Positions 9,561 to 18,669 of a stretch of DNA of 64,000 nt are shown piece after piece. Source of the DNA: Sphingomonas mollis (GTDB lineage: Bacteria > Pseudomonadota > Alphaproteobacteria > Sphingomonadales > Sphingomonadaceae); assembly GCF_016427505.1 (NCBI RefSeq), contig NZ_JAELXS010000008.1:164044-228043 (forward strand). Direction: 5' to 3'. Each line of letters starts with the position of its first letter. Positions within the stretch are counted from its first letter, which is position 1. Both the position numbers and the translations under genes were made by a program. The notes beneath the pieces are model-generated. The model made no database searches and was not told the DNA's origin. It was given only the letters and a program-made list of their open reading frames with translations.

Positions 9561-10445
9561 ATGACCGTTCCCCTCATCTCCCTTCGCGGCGTCACCAAGG
9601 TCTATGGATCGGGGGCGACGCAGTTTCAGGCGTTGAAGGGCGTCGATCTCGATATCACCGGCGGCGATTTCGTGGCGGTGATGGGACCGTCGGGATCGGG
9701 CAAGTCGACGACGATGAACATTCTCGGCTGTCTCGACATGCCGTCGGCGGGCGAGTTCACGTTTCGCGGCCATCATATCGAGACGCTGGACCGCGATCAG
9801 CGGGCGTTGCTGCGGCGGAAGTATCTCGGTTTCGTGTTTCAGGGCTTCAACCTGTTGTCGCGCACCTCTGCACTGGAGAATGTCGAACTGCCGCTGCTGT
9901 ATCGCGGCGAGGACAAGCGGTCGCGGCGAGAGCTGGGGATGGCGGCGCTCGACAAGGTGGGGCTGGCCGACTGGTGGGACCATACGCCCGCCGAACTGTC
10001 CGGCGGCCAGCAACAGCGCGTGGCGATCGCTCGGGCGATCGTGACCAGTCCCGACGTGCTGTTGGCGGACGAGCCGACCGGCAATCTGGATTCAGAACGC
10101 TCGGTGGAAATCATGCAACTGCTCACCACGCTGAACCGGGACAGCGGCATCACTGTGCTGATGGTGACGCACGAGCCCGACATGGCGGCGTTCGCGCGGA
10201 CGGTGGTGCATTTCAAGGACGGGCTGGTGGAGCGGATCGAGGCGCAACATCGGCAGGGTGAGGCGGTGGAGGAATCCCCCTCCCGCTTGCGGGAGGGGTT
10301 AGGGGTGGGGCTGTCCCCAACAACTAGCTCCGATACTGGTGGACAGGCCCACCCCCAGCCCAGTTCGGGGTCGGCTGTGCCCCCGGCACAGCCTGAACAG
10401 CGTGGGACGCTGTTCACCCCGAACTCGCAAGCGGGAGGGGAGTAG
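9561..10445 (+). CDS. macB: MacB-type ABC transporter ATPase with repeat-derived C-terminal tail
   Basis: ATP-binding subunit of a LolD/MacB-family exporter. Walker A is GPSGSGKST at residues 42-50, the Q-loop lies in [10 protein letters not shown], the signature is LSGGQQQR and Walker B is [13 protein letters not shown]. The normal domain ends near residue 237 ([13 protein letters not shown]). The last 57 or so residues are encoded by a palindromic repeat and should be disordered. The permease is a separate gene, unlike the fused E. coli MacB, so the symbol is by family. Spacing from macA is taken up by another repeat. Confidence 0.9.
   Translation: MTVPLISLRGVTKVYGSGATQFQALKGVDLDITGGDFVAVMGPSGSGKSTTMNILGCLDMPSAGEFTFRGHHIETLDRDQRALLRRKYLGFVFQGFNLLSRTSALENVELPLLYRGEDKRSRRELGMAALDKVGLADWWDHTPAELSGGQQQRVAIARAIVTSPDVLLADEPTGNLDSERSVEIMQLLTTLNRDSGITVLMVTHEPDMAAFARTVVHFKDGLVERIEAQHRQGEAVEESPSRLREGLGVGLSPTTSSDTGGQAHPQPSSGSAVPPAQPEQRGTLFTPNSQAGGE
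10276..10441. repeat. Palindromic repeat element at the 3' end of the MacB ATPase gene, carrying a nested element
   Basis: The outer element has the same hairpin arms as the copies at 4261 and 5478 (ccctcccgcttgcgggaggg at the left, ggctgtcc and ggacaggccc as outer arms, gcaagcgggaggggag at the right). It is read in the same frame as in pccA ([14 protein letters not shown]). Its right arm is interrupted by a 64-bp second palindrome. The right end supplies gggaggggag directly before the stop codon and the permease ATG at 10446. Confidence 0.88.
10362..10425. repeat. Second palindromic element nested in the first
   Basis: The arms agttcgggg (10362-10370) and ccccgaact (10417-10425) are exact complements. 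They enclose two perfect hairpins: ggctgtgcc/ggcacagcc (10373-10393) and gaacagcgt/acgctgttc (10395-10415). The result is a cloverleaf-like fold. Its placement inside the right arm of the outer repeat shows it arrived later. Confidence 0.85.
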
Positions 10446-11651
10446 ATGTTCGGCACGACACTCGTCCTCGCGCTGCGGTCGATCCGGCGGCATCTGTTGC
10501 GGTCGTTCCTGACCATTTTGGGCATCGTCATCGGTGTCGGCGCGGTCGTAACGATGGTGACGCTGGGCAAGGCGACCACGGCGGCCGTGCAGCAGCAGAT
10601 TTCCGCGCTCGGCACGAACGTATTGCAGGTCCGGCCGGGTCAGGGCTTCGGCCGGGGCGGCGGCGGACCGCGACCGCCCGATTTCAAGCCGGAGGATGTC
10701 ACCGCGATCGCCAATCAGGTCGCCGGCGTGACCGCCGTCGCCCCGCAGGCCAGTGCGACCGCCACCGCGATCTATGAAGGGGCCAACTGGTCCACGACGA
10801 TCAACGGTACGACGGCGGCGTTCCTGACGGTGCAGCCATGGCCGCTGACCGCCGGGCGATACTGGACGCCGGCGGAGGAAGAGGCGGGCAAGGCGGTGTG
10901 CCTGATCGGCAATACCGTGCGCCAGAACCTGTTCCGGGGTGGCGCGGCGGTCGGTACGCGGATGCGATTGGGCAATATCAGTTGTGACGTGATCGGCACG
11001 CTGTCGACGCGCGGGCAGGGCGGGTTCGGCGATCAGGACGATGTCGTGGTCATGCCGATCAAGGCGGTGCAGCGCCGCTTCACCGGATCGCGCGACATCC
11101 GGTTGATGATGGTCGGCGTCGATACCGCCTATTCCACCGCGACGGTGCAGGCGGGGATCATGGACCTGCTGCGCGAGCGGCGGAATATCACCGGCGGCAA
11201 GGAGGATGATTTCAACATCTTCGACACCAAGCAGATTTCGGACACGCTGACCGGCACGACGACGCTGTTGACGCGCATCGTCGCGGCGGTAGCGGGGATC
11301 AGTCTGGTGGTCGGCGGCATCGGCATCATGAACATCATGCTGGTATCGGTGACGGAGCGGACGCGCGAGATCGGCATCCGCCTGGCGATCGGTGCGGTCG
11401 CGCGCGAGGTACTGTTGCAGTTCCTGGTCGAGGCGGTCGCGCTGTCGTGCCTGGGCGGGCTGATCGGGCTGGCGCTGGCGCAGCTCGTCATCCTCGCGCT
11501 GGTGCCGGTGATGCAGGTGCCGTGGACGTTCGATCCGCAGATCAACGTGGTCGCCTTCGCGATCTCGGCGGTGATCGGTGTCGTCTTCGGCTATTTCCCC
11601 GCCCGGCGCGCGGCGGCGCTCAATCCGATCGACGCGCTCCGGCACGAGTGA
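10446..11651 (+). CDS. MacB-type ABC transporter permease
   Basis: A 401-residue FtsX/MacB-family permease. It has an N-terminal membrane helix ([19 protein letters not shown], near residues 20-38), a large periplasmic core domain with a Gly-rich loop ([14 protein letters not shown]), then three helices from about residue 275 onward, including [29 protein letters not shown], the hallmark of this family. It pairs with the ATPase encoded just upstream to drive export through the adaptor and outer-membrane channel. The start overlaps nothing but is 0 bp from the upstream stop; the SD comes from the repeat. The 3' end overlaps mocA (opposite strand) by 32 bp. Confidence 0.93.
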   Translation: MFGTTLVLALRSIRRHLLRSFLTILGIVIGVGAVVTMVTLGKATTAAVQQQISALGTNVLQVRPGQGFGRGGGGPRPPDFKPEDVTAIANQVAGVTAVAPQASATATAIYEGANWSTTINGTTAAFLTVQPWPLTAGRYWTPAEEEAGKAVCLIGNTVRQNLFRGGAAVGTRMRLGNISCDVIGTLSTRGQGGFGDQDDVVVMPIKAVQRRFTGSRDIRLMMVGVDTAYSTATVQAGIMDLLRERRNITGGKEDDFNIFDTKQISDTLTGTTTLLTRIVAAVAGISLVVGGIGIMNIMLVSVTERTREIGIRLAIGAVAREVLLQFLVEAVALSCLGGLIGLALAQLVILALVPVMQVPWTFDPQINVVAFAISAVIGVVFGYFPARRAAALNPIDALRHE

Positions 11652-12243
11652 TCGCTTCCGGCGCGTGGACCAGCGCGCGGAGCTGCTCCAGTTCCTCGGG
11701 CGTATCGACGTCGATCAGTTCGGCCGGGGCGGTCACGACATGGCGGCCCGCCTTTATCATCTGACTGGCGCCGTGTTCGCCGGTCAGCGCGAGCAATTCA
11801 TCGAAGCGGTCGCGGCCGAACAACGCGGGGGGCCTGGGTTCGCGACCGTCGCTCGACGCCACGACCGCACCCATGCCGTCCACCGCATCGTACAGGCGAT
11901 AGATGTGCGTGGCGGTGACGCGTGGCATGTCGGCCAGCGCGATCAGCACCGCGTTCGCGCCCAGTTCCCTGGCACGCTGCACGCCGATCTTCACCGATTT
12001 CGACATGCCCTCGCCCGGATCATGATTGTGCAGCTGGGTGAAGCCATGGGGCGTGTAATCGATCCGGCCGCCGTCGACGATCGCCAGACGTTCCATGAAC
12101 GGCATGCTTTCCAGCGCGACGGCAACGTGCAGGCCCAGTTCGCGGCCCAGGAACGGTTCGGTCAGCTTGGACCCGACATCGCCGAAGCGGCGCGACTGGC
12201 CGGCGGCGAGGAGGATCAGGACGGTGTTCTCAACGCTTATCAT
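11620..12243 (-). CDS. Molybdenum cofactor cytidylyltransferase-like nucleotidyltransferase
   Basis: The 207-residue MobA/MocA-family enzyme starts VLILLAAGQSRRFG (nucleotide-binding loop) and has DMPRVTATHI and SSDGREPRPPALFGRD blocks typical of CTP:molybdopterin cytidylyltransferases. It would convert Mo-molybdopterin to the cytosine dinucleotide form used by PaoABC-type enzymes, which fits its place at the end of this cluster. The start is the MISVENT methionine: it overlaps the xdhC stop by 14 bp, whereas the upstream frame extension runs across xdhC and looks spurious. MobA-like guanylyltransferase activity cannot be excluded. Confidence 0.85.
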   Translation of the reverse strand: MISVENTVLILLAAGQSRRFGDVGSKLTEPFLGRELGLHVAVALESMPFMERLAIVDGGRIDYTPHGFTQLHNHDPGEGMSKSVKIGVQRARELGANAVLIALADMPRVTATHIYRLYDAVDGMGAVVASSDGREPRPPALFGRDRFDELLALTGEHGASQMIKAGRHVVTAPAELIDVDTPEELEQLRALVHAPEAITRAGARRSD

Positions 12244-13153
12244 GGAACGCTCCCACCATGGCGGCGGCGATCGACAGGGCGATTTCCGACGGGCCGATCG
12301 CGCCGATGTCGATGCCGACGGGGGCGTCGATGCGGTCGATCTGCTCCGTCGCAACGCCCGCGGTGGCCAGCCGCTCCCGCCGTGCGGCATGGCTCCGGCG
12401 GCTGCCGAGCGCGCCGACATAGGCGGCGTCGCTGGCGAGCGCCGCAATCAGGCCGGGATCGTCAATCTTGATATCGTGGCTGAGCGTGACGACGGCGGTG
12501 GCGGGGCCGGGCCGATACGCCGCGATCGCCTCGTCAGGCCAGCGATCGTCCAGCGTCACGCCGGGGAACCGTTCCTCGGTCAGGAAGCGCGCGCGGGGAT
12601 CGATCACCACCGTCGCGATACCCAGTTCGCGGGCAAGGCCGGCGAGCGCCTGTGCGATCTGGACCGCACCGACGATCAACAGGCGGCGCGGCGGATCGTA
12701 GCGGTTGAGGAACACCTCGCCGGTTTCGGCGGGGCGCAGATCGGAATGGCCGGTCGCCAGATCGGTGGTGACGGTCAGCGCGTCGCCCTGATCGCGGGCC
12801 TCGGCGATGCGGTCGAACAGTTCGGGGTCGAAACCCTCGGCCGATACCGGCTGCACCATCACCGCGATCTCGCCGCCACAGGGCAGGCCGACTTCCCATG
12901 CCGCGGCGTCGGCGACGCCATAGTTCCTTACCTGGAACGGCGCGCCCGCGATCACCTCGGCGGCGGTCTGGAGGATGTCGCTTTCGACGCAGCCGCCCGA
13001 CACCGACCCCTCGAACCGGCCATCGGCGTGGACGAGCATGTGGCTGCCGCGGGGACGCGGGGCGCTGCCCCAGGTCGACACGACGGTCGCCAGTGCCAGC
13101 TTCTCGCCCTTCCAGTCGCGTGCTGCCGCCAGCACGCTGTCATTTTCGGCCAT
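12230..13153 (-). CDS. xdhC: XdhC-family molybdoenzyme maturation factor
   Basis: A 307-residue protein with the XdhC/CoxI N-terminal domain (LATVVSTWGSAPRPRGSHMLV, GSVSGGCVESDI, LPCGGEIAVMV) and a C-terminal Rossmann domain (RLLIVGAVQIAQALAGLARELGI, then YVGALGSRRSHAARRERL). XdhC/PaoD proteins bind molybdenum cofactor, promote its sulfuration and insert it into the large subunit. The gene follows the two large-subunit genes by 38 bp and overlaps mocA, as in pao-type operons. Functionally it is closest to E. coli PaoD (inference from context). Confidence 0.92.
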   Translation of the reverse strand: MAENDSVLAAARDWKGEKLALATVVSTWGSAPRPRGSHMLVHADGRFEGSVSGGCVESDILQTAAEVIAGAPFQVRNYGVADAAAWEVGLPCGGEIAVMVQPVSAEGFDPELFDRIAEARDQGDALTVTTDLATGHSDLRPAETGEVFLNRYDPPRRLLIVGAVQIAQALAGLARELGIATVVIDPRARFLTEERFPGVTLDDRWPDEAIAAYRPGPATAVVTLSHDIKIDDPGLIAALASDAAYVGALGSRRSHAARRERLATAGVATEQIDRIDAPVGIDIGAIGPSEIALSIAAAMVGAFHDKR

Positions 13154-13191
13154 GGTCTCTTCTCTCGTTTTCCCCTCTCGCGGGGCGGATT

Positions 13192-15405
13192 TCAGATCGG
13201 CGGCAGGTCCGCCAGCAATTTGTCCAGCGTCACCGGCATGGCGCGTACGCGGACGCCGGTGGCGTTGTAGATCGCGTTCACCACCGCCGCGCCGGCGCCG
13301 GAGATGCCCAGTTCGCCCACGCCCTTGGCACCGACCGGATTGGCGGAATCATCGATTTCCTCGATGAAATGCGCCTCCAGTGCCGGAATGTCGGCGCTGA
13401 CGGCGACGTGATATTCGCCGAAATCGGGGTTCACGAAGGTGCCGGTACGGGTGTCGACCACCGCATCCTCGGACAGGGCATAGGCGATGCCCCAGGCCAT
13501 GCCGCCGATCAACTGGCTGCGCGCGGTCTTGGCATTCAGGACGCGGCCGATATCGAACACGCCGAGCATCCGCCGCACGCGGACCTCGCCGGTGACGGCG
13601 TTCACCGCGACCTCGCAGAAATGGACGCCGTGGCTGGCCTGGCTGGTGCGCTGGCTTTCCTTGCCGGGGCCGGTCTTGCCGTAGCCGGTCAAAGGCTCGC
13701 CGCGCAGCAGGTCGGCGAGCGGGACCTGCCGTCCGCCCGCCATGACGCAGCCGTCCTTCAGGCGCAGTTCCTCGGGCGAGGCGTTCATCCGGCGGGCGAG
13801 TTCGGCGAGGATGTCCTCGCACGCCAGTGCCACGGCGGAGCCGGCGCTGCCTGCGCCGAATGACCCGCCCGATCCCGCGCTGGGTGGCAGGTCGGTGTCG
13901 CCGAGCCGGACATCGACGCGTCCTATCGGCAGACCCAGCATCTCGCCGGCCACCTGCGCCAGCACGGTATAGGTGCCGGTGCCGATATCGGTCATGTCGC
14001 ACTCTACCATCGCGCGACCGTCCGGCGTCACATGTACCCGTGCCTCCGCCTTCACGGTGAAATTACCACGCAGCGCCGCCGCCATGCCGATGCCGACCAG
14101 CCACTCGCCGTCGCGGACCGACGCCGGATCGGGCAGCACGTCCGGCCAGCCGAACCGCCGTGCGCCCTCGTCGTAGCAATCAAGCATCCGCCGCGTGGAG
14201 AAAGGCTTGCCACTGGTGGGATCGACCGTCGGTTCGTTCAGCCGGCGAAAGGCGAGGGGGTTCAGCCCCAGCCGTTCCGCCATCTCGTCCATCCCGCATT
14301 CGACCGCGAAGGTGCCGACCGCCTCGCCCGGTGCGCGCACCGCGCCGGTTTCGGGCAGGTCGACGCGGACCAGCCCGGTCGTGAACCTGCGGGCCTTGCC
14401 GGCGTAGAGCGGCAGCGTGCCGAAGGGGACGGGTTCCAGGAACTGCCCCTGATCGTTCTGGGCGACGACGCTCTCGTGCGCCATGGCGGCGATGTGGCCC
14501 GCCGCGTCGCAGCCGATGCGGATACGCTGCACTGTGTCGGAGCGATGGTGGACCATATAGGCGGTCTGGCGACGGGGCAGGGCGATCTTGACCGGCCGGC
14601 CGACATGTTGGGCGGCGATCGCCGCGAGGATCGCCTCGGCCCCGACGCCCGTCTTGCCGCCGAAACCGCCGCCGACATAGGGGGCGAGCACGCGGACCTT
14701 GTCCTTGTCGACTTTCAGCGCCTGCGCGATCGTGTTGCGGGCGGCGCCGATCACCTGGTTGCTGATCCGCAGCGTCACCGCATCGCCGTCCCACCACGCA
14801 GTGGTCGCATGCGGTTCCAGCGCGGCGGGAAAATGCACGGGCGTGGTATAGGTCGCGTCCAGCGTGACGGCGGCATCCGCCATCGCGCTATCGACATCGC
14901 CGATCTCGATCGGCGGCAGGAAGCCGATGCCGGGCTTTGCCTCGACCGGCTGGGCGCGTGGATCGAAGCGGCCGGGGGCGGCTTCGACCTCGACATGGAC
15001 CAGCCGTGCCGCTTCGTTGGCGATGGCCTGCGTTTCCGCCACGACGATCGCCACGGGCTGGCCGTAATGGAAGATCGTGTCGGTCTGAAAGGCGGGCATC
15101 GCGCGGGAATTGGCCTGTCCCGCCGGCATCCGGGGATCGTCGGTGATGACCGCCACGACACCGTGGATCGCTTCGGCGGCCCTGGTGTCGATGCGGATGA
15201 TCCGGCCGGCCCCGACGGGTGTGCCGACGATGGCCGCCACCGCGACGCGATCCGGGGCGTGTTCGAAGGCATAGATCGCAGCACCGGCGACCTTGGCCGG
15301 CCCGTCGATGCGATCGAGGGGCCGGCCCAATATCTGCTGCTGGCCCTGCGCGAGACCCGAGGGGCGCAGGGGATCGTCCATCATCACGTCACTCAACCGC
15401 GCCAT
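13192..15405 (-). CDS. Molybdopterin-binding large subunit, xanthine dehydrogenase/PaoC family (copy 2)
   Basis: A 737-residue Mo-binding subunit: N-terminal LGRPLDRIDGPAKVAGAAIYAFEH, the YVGGGFGGKTG cofactor loop, GSGGSFGAGSAGSAV, and the KGVGELG motif whose Glu (E698) corresponds to the catalytic base of the family. It would hydroxylate an aldehyde or N-heterocycle using water, with electrons passing to the FeS and FAD subunits. It is the second of two tandem paralogues; both end in a 39-residue tail of nearly identical layout after the catalytic Glu. No signal peptide is visible, so it is probably cytoplasmic. The substrate is unknown. Confidence 0.92.
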   Translation of the reverse strand: MARLSDVMMDDPLRPSGLAQGQQQILGRPLDRIDGPAKVAGAAIYAFEHAPDRVAVAAIVGTPVGAGRIIRIDTRAAEAIHGVVAVITDDPRMPAGQANSRAMPAFQTDTIFHYGQPVAIVVAETQAIANEAARLVHVEVEAAPGRFDPRAQPVEAKPGIGFLPPIEIGDVDSAMADAAVTLDATYTTPVHFPAALEPHATTAWWDGDAVTLRISNQVIGAARNTIAQALKVDKDKVRVLAPYVGGGFGGKTGVGAEAILAAIAAQHVGRPVKIALPRRQTAYMVHHRSDTVQRIRIGCDAAGHIAAMAHESVVAQNDQGQFLEPVPFGTLPLYAGKARRFTTGLVRVDLPETGAVRAPGEAVGTFAVECGMDEMAERLGLNPLAFRRLNEPTVDPTSGKPFSTRRMLDCYDEGARRFGWPDVLPDPASVRDGEWLVGIGMAAALRGNFTVKAEARVHVTPDGRAMVECDMTDIGTGTYTVLAQVAGEMLGLPIGRVDVRLGDTDLPPSAGSGGSFGAGSAGSAVALACEDILAELARRMNASPEELRLKDGCVMAGGRQVPLADLLRGEPLTGYGKTGPGKESQRTSQASHGVHFCEVAVNAVTGEVRVRRMLGVFDIGRVLNAKTARSQLIGGMAWGIAYALSEDAVVDTRTGTFVNPDFGEYHVAVSADIPALEAHFIEEIDDSANPVGAKGVGELGISGAGAAVVNAIYNATGVRVRAMPVTLDKLLADLPPI

Positions 15406-15444
15406 CCTCTTGTTCTTCGCGGATGTAAGAGCGCGGAAGGCGCT

Positions 15445-17682
15445 TTACAGGGGCGGCAACCCGTCCAGCAACTTGTCGCAGGTGATCGGCATGTCGCGCA
15501 CGCGGACGCCGCACGCATTGTAGATCGCGTTCACTACTGCCGCCGCAGCGCCGGCGATGCCCAGTTCGCCGATCCCCTTGGCATGGATCGGGTTGGCATG
15601 GATGTCGCGTTCGTCGATGAAATGCACTTCCAGTTGCGGCACGTCGGCGTTCACCGGCACATGATATTCGGCGAGATCGCGGTTCACCAGCTTGCCGTCG
15701 CGGGTATCGTGGATCAGGTCTTCGGTCAGGGCGGTGCCGATGCCGAAGGTCATGCCGCCCAGACATTGCGAGCGCGCGGTCTTTGCATTTAGCACCCGGC
15801 CCGCCGCGAAGATGCCGAGCATCCGCCGGACGCGAACCTCACCCGTCACCACGTTCACGCCGACTTCGGCGAAATGCGCGCCGTACGACGCCTGCGTGGT
15901 TTCCTTTTCCTGCTTGCCCGGCTTGATCTCGCCGGTGGCCTCCATGCCCTTGCCGACCAGATCGCCGATGGCGCGCGAGCGGTTGTCGCCGATCGCCATG
16001 CCGTCCTTCAGCGTCAGCGAATCTTCCGGTACGTCCATCGCCTTCGCGAGATTGCTGCGCAGCATTTCGCAGGCGAGGTAAACCGCCGATCCGGCCGACC
16101 CCGCGCCCCACGATCCGCCCGACCCGGCGGCGGGGGGATCATTGGTGTCGCCCAGGCTCATCGTGATCGTCTCGACCGGGATGCCGAGGATTTCCGACGC
16201 GATCTGCGCCAGGATCGTATAGCTGCCGGTGCCGATATCGGTCATCGCCGACGATACCGTGGCCGACCCGTCCGGGTGGATTTCCACCTTCGCGGACGAT
16301 TGTTGCAGCATGTTGGCGCGTGTGGCGGAGGCGACGCCCATACCGATCAGCCATTCGCCCTCACGCTGGATGGCGGGTTTTGCGTGGCGCTTGTCCCAGC
16401 CGAACAGTCGTGCACCATCGTCGAGCGCGCGACTCAACTGGCGCGACGAGTGCGGCACCTGCTTTTCGGGATCGGTCTGCGTGTCGTTCACCTTGCGCAG
16501 CGCGATCGGGTCCATCCCCAGCTTTTCGGCCAGTTCGTCCATCGCGCATTCCAGCCCGACCATGCCGACCGCCTCGCCCGGTGCGCGCATCGATCCCGAT
16601 AGCAACAGGTTCAGCCGCACCATGTCGTGCGTGATCGACCGGTTCTCGCCGGCATAGAGGAAGTGGGTGCCGATACCGACGGGCTCGAAATATTCCTCGC
16701 TGGCGAGGTTAGAGGTCAGCGAGTCGTGCCCGATCGCGGTCAGCTTGCCGTCGCGGCCGGCGGCCAGCCGCACGCGCTGTTCGGTATTGGATCGGCGCAC
16801 GGTCGCGTCGAAAACCTGCGTACGTGCCATCACCGCCTTCACCGGCCGGCCAAGCTGCTTGGCGGCGATCGCCGCCGCAACGCTTTCCGGGGCGATGCCC
16901 AGCTTCGATCCGAAGCCGCCGCCGATATAGCGCGCGATGATCCGGACCTTCTTGGCGCTGATGCCGAGCGACTTGGCGAGCTGTTGCGCGCCCGATGTCG
17001 GCATCTGGTGCGAGCTGTACAGCGTCAGTGCGTCGTCTTCCCACACCGCGATCGACGCGTGCGGCTCCATCGCCGCCGAGTTCTGGCTGGGGGTGATGTA
17101 GGTCAGGTCGACGGTGACATCGGCATCGGTCATCGCCTGATCGACATCGCCCTGCGTGTAATGGGCGGGGATCATCGCGTCGGAGGGCTTGTCGGCTTCG
17201 TCGCGATGGGCGGCGAAGTCGTAGGTGCCTTCCGACTTTTCATAGGTAATCGGCAGCAACTGCGCCGCTTCCCGCGCCGCTTCGAAACTCTCGGCCAGCA
17301 CGATCGCGACGATCTGGCCGAAATAATCGATCTCCTTGACGCCCTGCGTCGGCGCGCCCGTCTCGCCACCCTGTTGCGGCACCTTGATGAAGGTGTCGAA
17401 GTCGGTGACGACGTCGATCACGCCGGGCAGGGATTTCACCGCATCGGCATCGACCGACACGATCTTGCCGTGGCCGATCTTCGCACCGACCAGCACGCCA
17501 TGCGCCAGACCGTCGATCTGGTATTCCGCCGAATAGGTGGCGCTGCCCGATACCTTGAGCGGCCCGTCCACGCGGTCGAGCGGGTGCGAGATCACGCCCT
17601 GCACACCGGTATCGAGCAGGCTGACGGGATGCGGCTTATCCATCGTCAGGCTGTTGGTCTTGCCGTCACCGAAATCGAACAT
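15445..17682 (-). CDS. Molybdopterin-binding large subunit, xanthine dehydrogenase/PaoC family (copy 1)
   Basis: A 745-residue paralogue of the next gene, with the same order of motifs: SHPLDRVDGPLKVSGSATYSAEY, YIGGGFGSKLG, GSGGSWGAGSAGSAV and KGIGELG, with E706 as the expected catalytic base. This copy lies 3 bp after the FAD-subunit gene and so is the primary partner of the shared small and medium subunits. The 39-bp gap to copy 2 holds no sign of a promoter or terminator. Its N-terminus is about 20 residues longer than that of copy 2. Aldehyde oxidoreductase (PaoC-like) is the best functional guess; isoquinoline or xanthine oxidation cannot be excluded. Confidence 0.93.
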   Translation of the reverse strand: MFDFGDGKTNSLTMDKPHPVSLLDTGVQGVISHPLDRVDGPLKVSGSATYSAEYQIDGLAHGVLVGAKIGHGKIVSVDADAVKSLPGVIDVVTDFDTFIKVPQQGGETGAPTQGVKEIDYFGQIVAIVLAESFEAAREAAQLLPITYEKSEGTYDFAAHRDEADKPSDAMIPAHYTQGDVDQAMTDADVTVDLTYITPSQNSAAMEPHASIAVWEDDALTLYSSHQMPTSGAQQLAKSLGISAKKVRIIARYIGGGFGSKLGIAPESVAAAIAAKQLGRPVKAVMARTQVFDATVRRSNTEQRVRLAAGRDGKLTAIGHDSLTSNLASEEYFEPVGIGTHFLYAGENRSITHDMVRLNLLLSGSMRAPGEAVGMVGLECAMDELAEKLGMDPIALRKVNDTQTDPEKQVPHSSRQLSRALDDGARLFGWDKRHAKPAIQREGEWLIGMGVASATRANMLQQSSAKVEIHPDGSATVSSAMTDIGTGSYTILAQIASEILGIPVETITMSLGDTNDPPAAGSGGSWGAGSAGSAVYLACEMLRSNLAKAMDVPEDSLTLKDGMAIGDNRSRAIGDLVGKGMEATGEIKPGKQEKETTQASYGAHFAEVGVNVVTGEVRVRRMLGIFAAGRVLNAKTARSQCLGGMTFGIGTALTEDLIHDTRDGKLVNRDLAEYHVPVNADVPQLEVHFIDERDIHANPIHAKGIGELGIAGAAAAVVNAIYNACGVRVRDMPITCDKLLDGLPPL

Positions 17683-17685
17683 CGC

Positions 17686-18669
17686 TTATGCTCCCGTCAG
17701 CTCACGCAGCGACGCGATCAGCGTGCGCCGCATGAGCGGAATCTTGAAATCGTTGGACCCGAAGCCGCGCGCGTCGGCCAGCAGCGCATCCGCCGCCGCC
17801 GCGAACGTCGCATCGCTCGCTTCCTTGCCGACCAGCGCGGCCTCCACCGCCGGGTTGCGCCAGGGCATCGGGCCAAGCCCACCAAAGGCGAGTGCGGCGG
17901 ACTTCACCGTCGTCCCGTCCATCACGACGACCCCGGCGACCGACACCAGCGCAAAGGCATAGGAGGCACGGTCGCGGACCTTGCGGTACAGATGCCGCGC
18001 GCCCTCGACGGGTTTGGGCAGCTCGACCGCGGTGATGAGTTCGCCCGGTTCCAGCACCGTCTCGATCTCCGGCGTCTCGCCCGGCAGGCGATAGAAGTCG
18101 GCGATGGCGATGCGGCGGCGGTCGCCGTCCGCCTTCAGCGTCACGATCGTCGCATCCAGCGCGCGCATGGCGACGGCCATGTCGGACGGATGCGTCGCGA
18201 TGCACTTGTCGCTGGTGCCAAGCACGGCGAGGATACGGTTGAAGCCGCCGATCGCCGAACAACCGCTGCCCGGCTCCCGCTTGTTGCAGGGGGTGGCAGT
18301 GTCGTAGAAATAATAGCAGCGCGTCCGCTGGAGCAGATTGCCGCCGGTCGTCGCCTTGTTGCGCAACTGACCGCTGGCCCCGGCGAGGAGCGCCCGGCTG
18401 AGCACTTCGTAACCCTCGATCACGCGCGGCTCGGCCGCCAGATCGCTGTTCGGCACCAGCGTGCCGATCGTCAGCCCGCCATCGTCGCGCGACTCGATAT
18501 CGCCCAGCGGCAGACGGGTGATGTCGACCAGCTTGCCCGGCGTTTCGATCTGCAGTTTCATCAGGTCGAGCAGGTTGGTGCCACCGGCGATGAATTTCGC
18601 GCCCGGCGTGGCGGCATCGGTCGTGGCGGTTTCGGCGCTGGCGGCGCGTTCGTACTGGAACGTCTTCAT
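17686..18669 (-). CDS. FAD-binding medium subunit of molybdo-flavoenzyme (PaoB-like)
   Basis: A 327-residue subunit with the FAD-binding loop [14 protein letters not shown] near the N-terminus and the second flavin segment [16 protein letters not shown] cluster of cysteines ([17 protein letters not shown], residues about 116-155) matches the extra [4Fe-4S] site that distinguishes PaoB/YagS and 4-hydroxybenzoyl-CoA reductase-type subunits from xanthine dehydrogenases. It passes electrons from the [2Fe-2S] subunit to an acceptor. The gene overlaps the FeS-subunit gene by 4 bp (ATGA). The PaoB-type cysteines are the best sequence argument for a PaoABC-like enzyme. Confidence 0.92.
   Translation of the reverse strand: MKTFQYERAASAETATTDAATPGAKFIAGGTNLLDLMKLQIETPGKLVDITRLPLGDIESRDDGGLTIGTLVPNSDLAAEPRVIEGYEVLSRALLAGASGQLRNKATTGGNLLQRTRCYYFYDTATPCNKREPGSGCSAIGGFNRILAVLGTSDKCIATHPSDMAVAMRALDATIVTLKADGDRRRIAIADFYRLPGETPEIETVLEPGELITAVELPKPVEGARHLYRKVRDRASYAFALVSVAGVVVMDGTTVKSAALAFGGLGPMPWRNPAVEAALVGKEASDATFAAAADALLADARGFGSNDFKIPLMRRTLIASLRELTGA

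Noticed and set aside
4261..10441. Treating the palindromic clusters as a CRISPR array
   Set aside because: Units are inverted, of unequal length and spacing, and no regular spacers or cas genes are present.
6550..11651. RND efflux pump
   Set aside because: The outer-membrane and adaptor genes are of kinds shared with RND pumps, but the inner-membrane part is an ABC ATPase plus MacB-type permease.
12095..17600. Long plus-strand open frames across the molybdoenzyme cluster
   Set aside because: His/Arg/Asp-rich shadows of the minus-strand Mo subunits with no recognisable motif.
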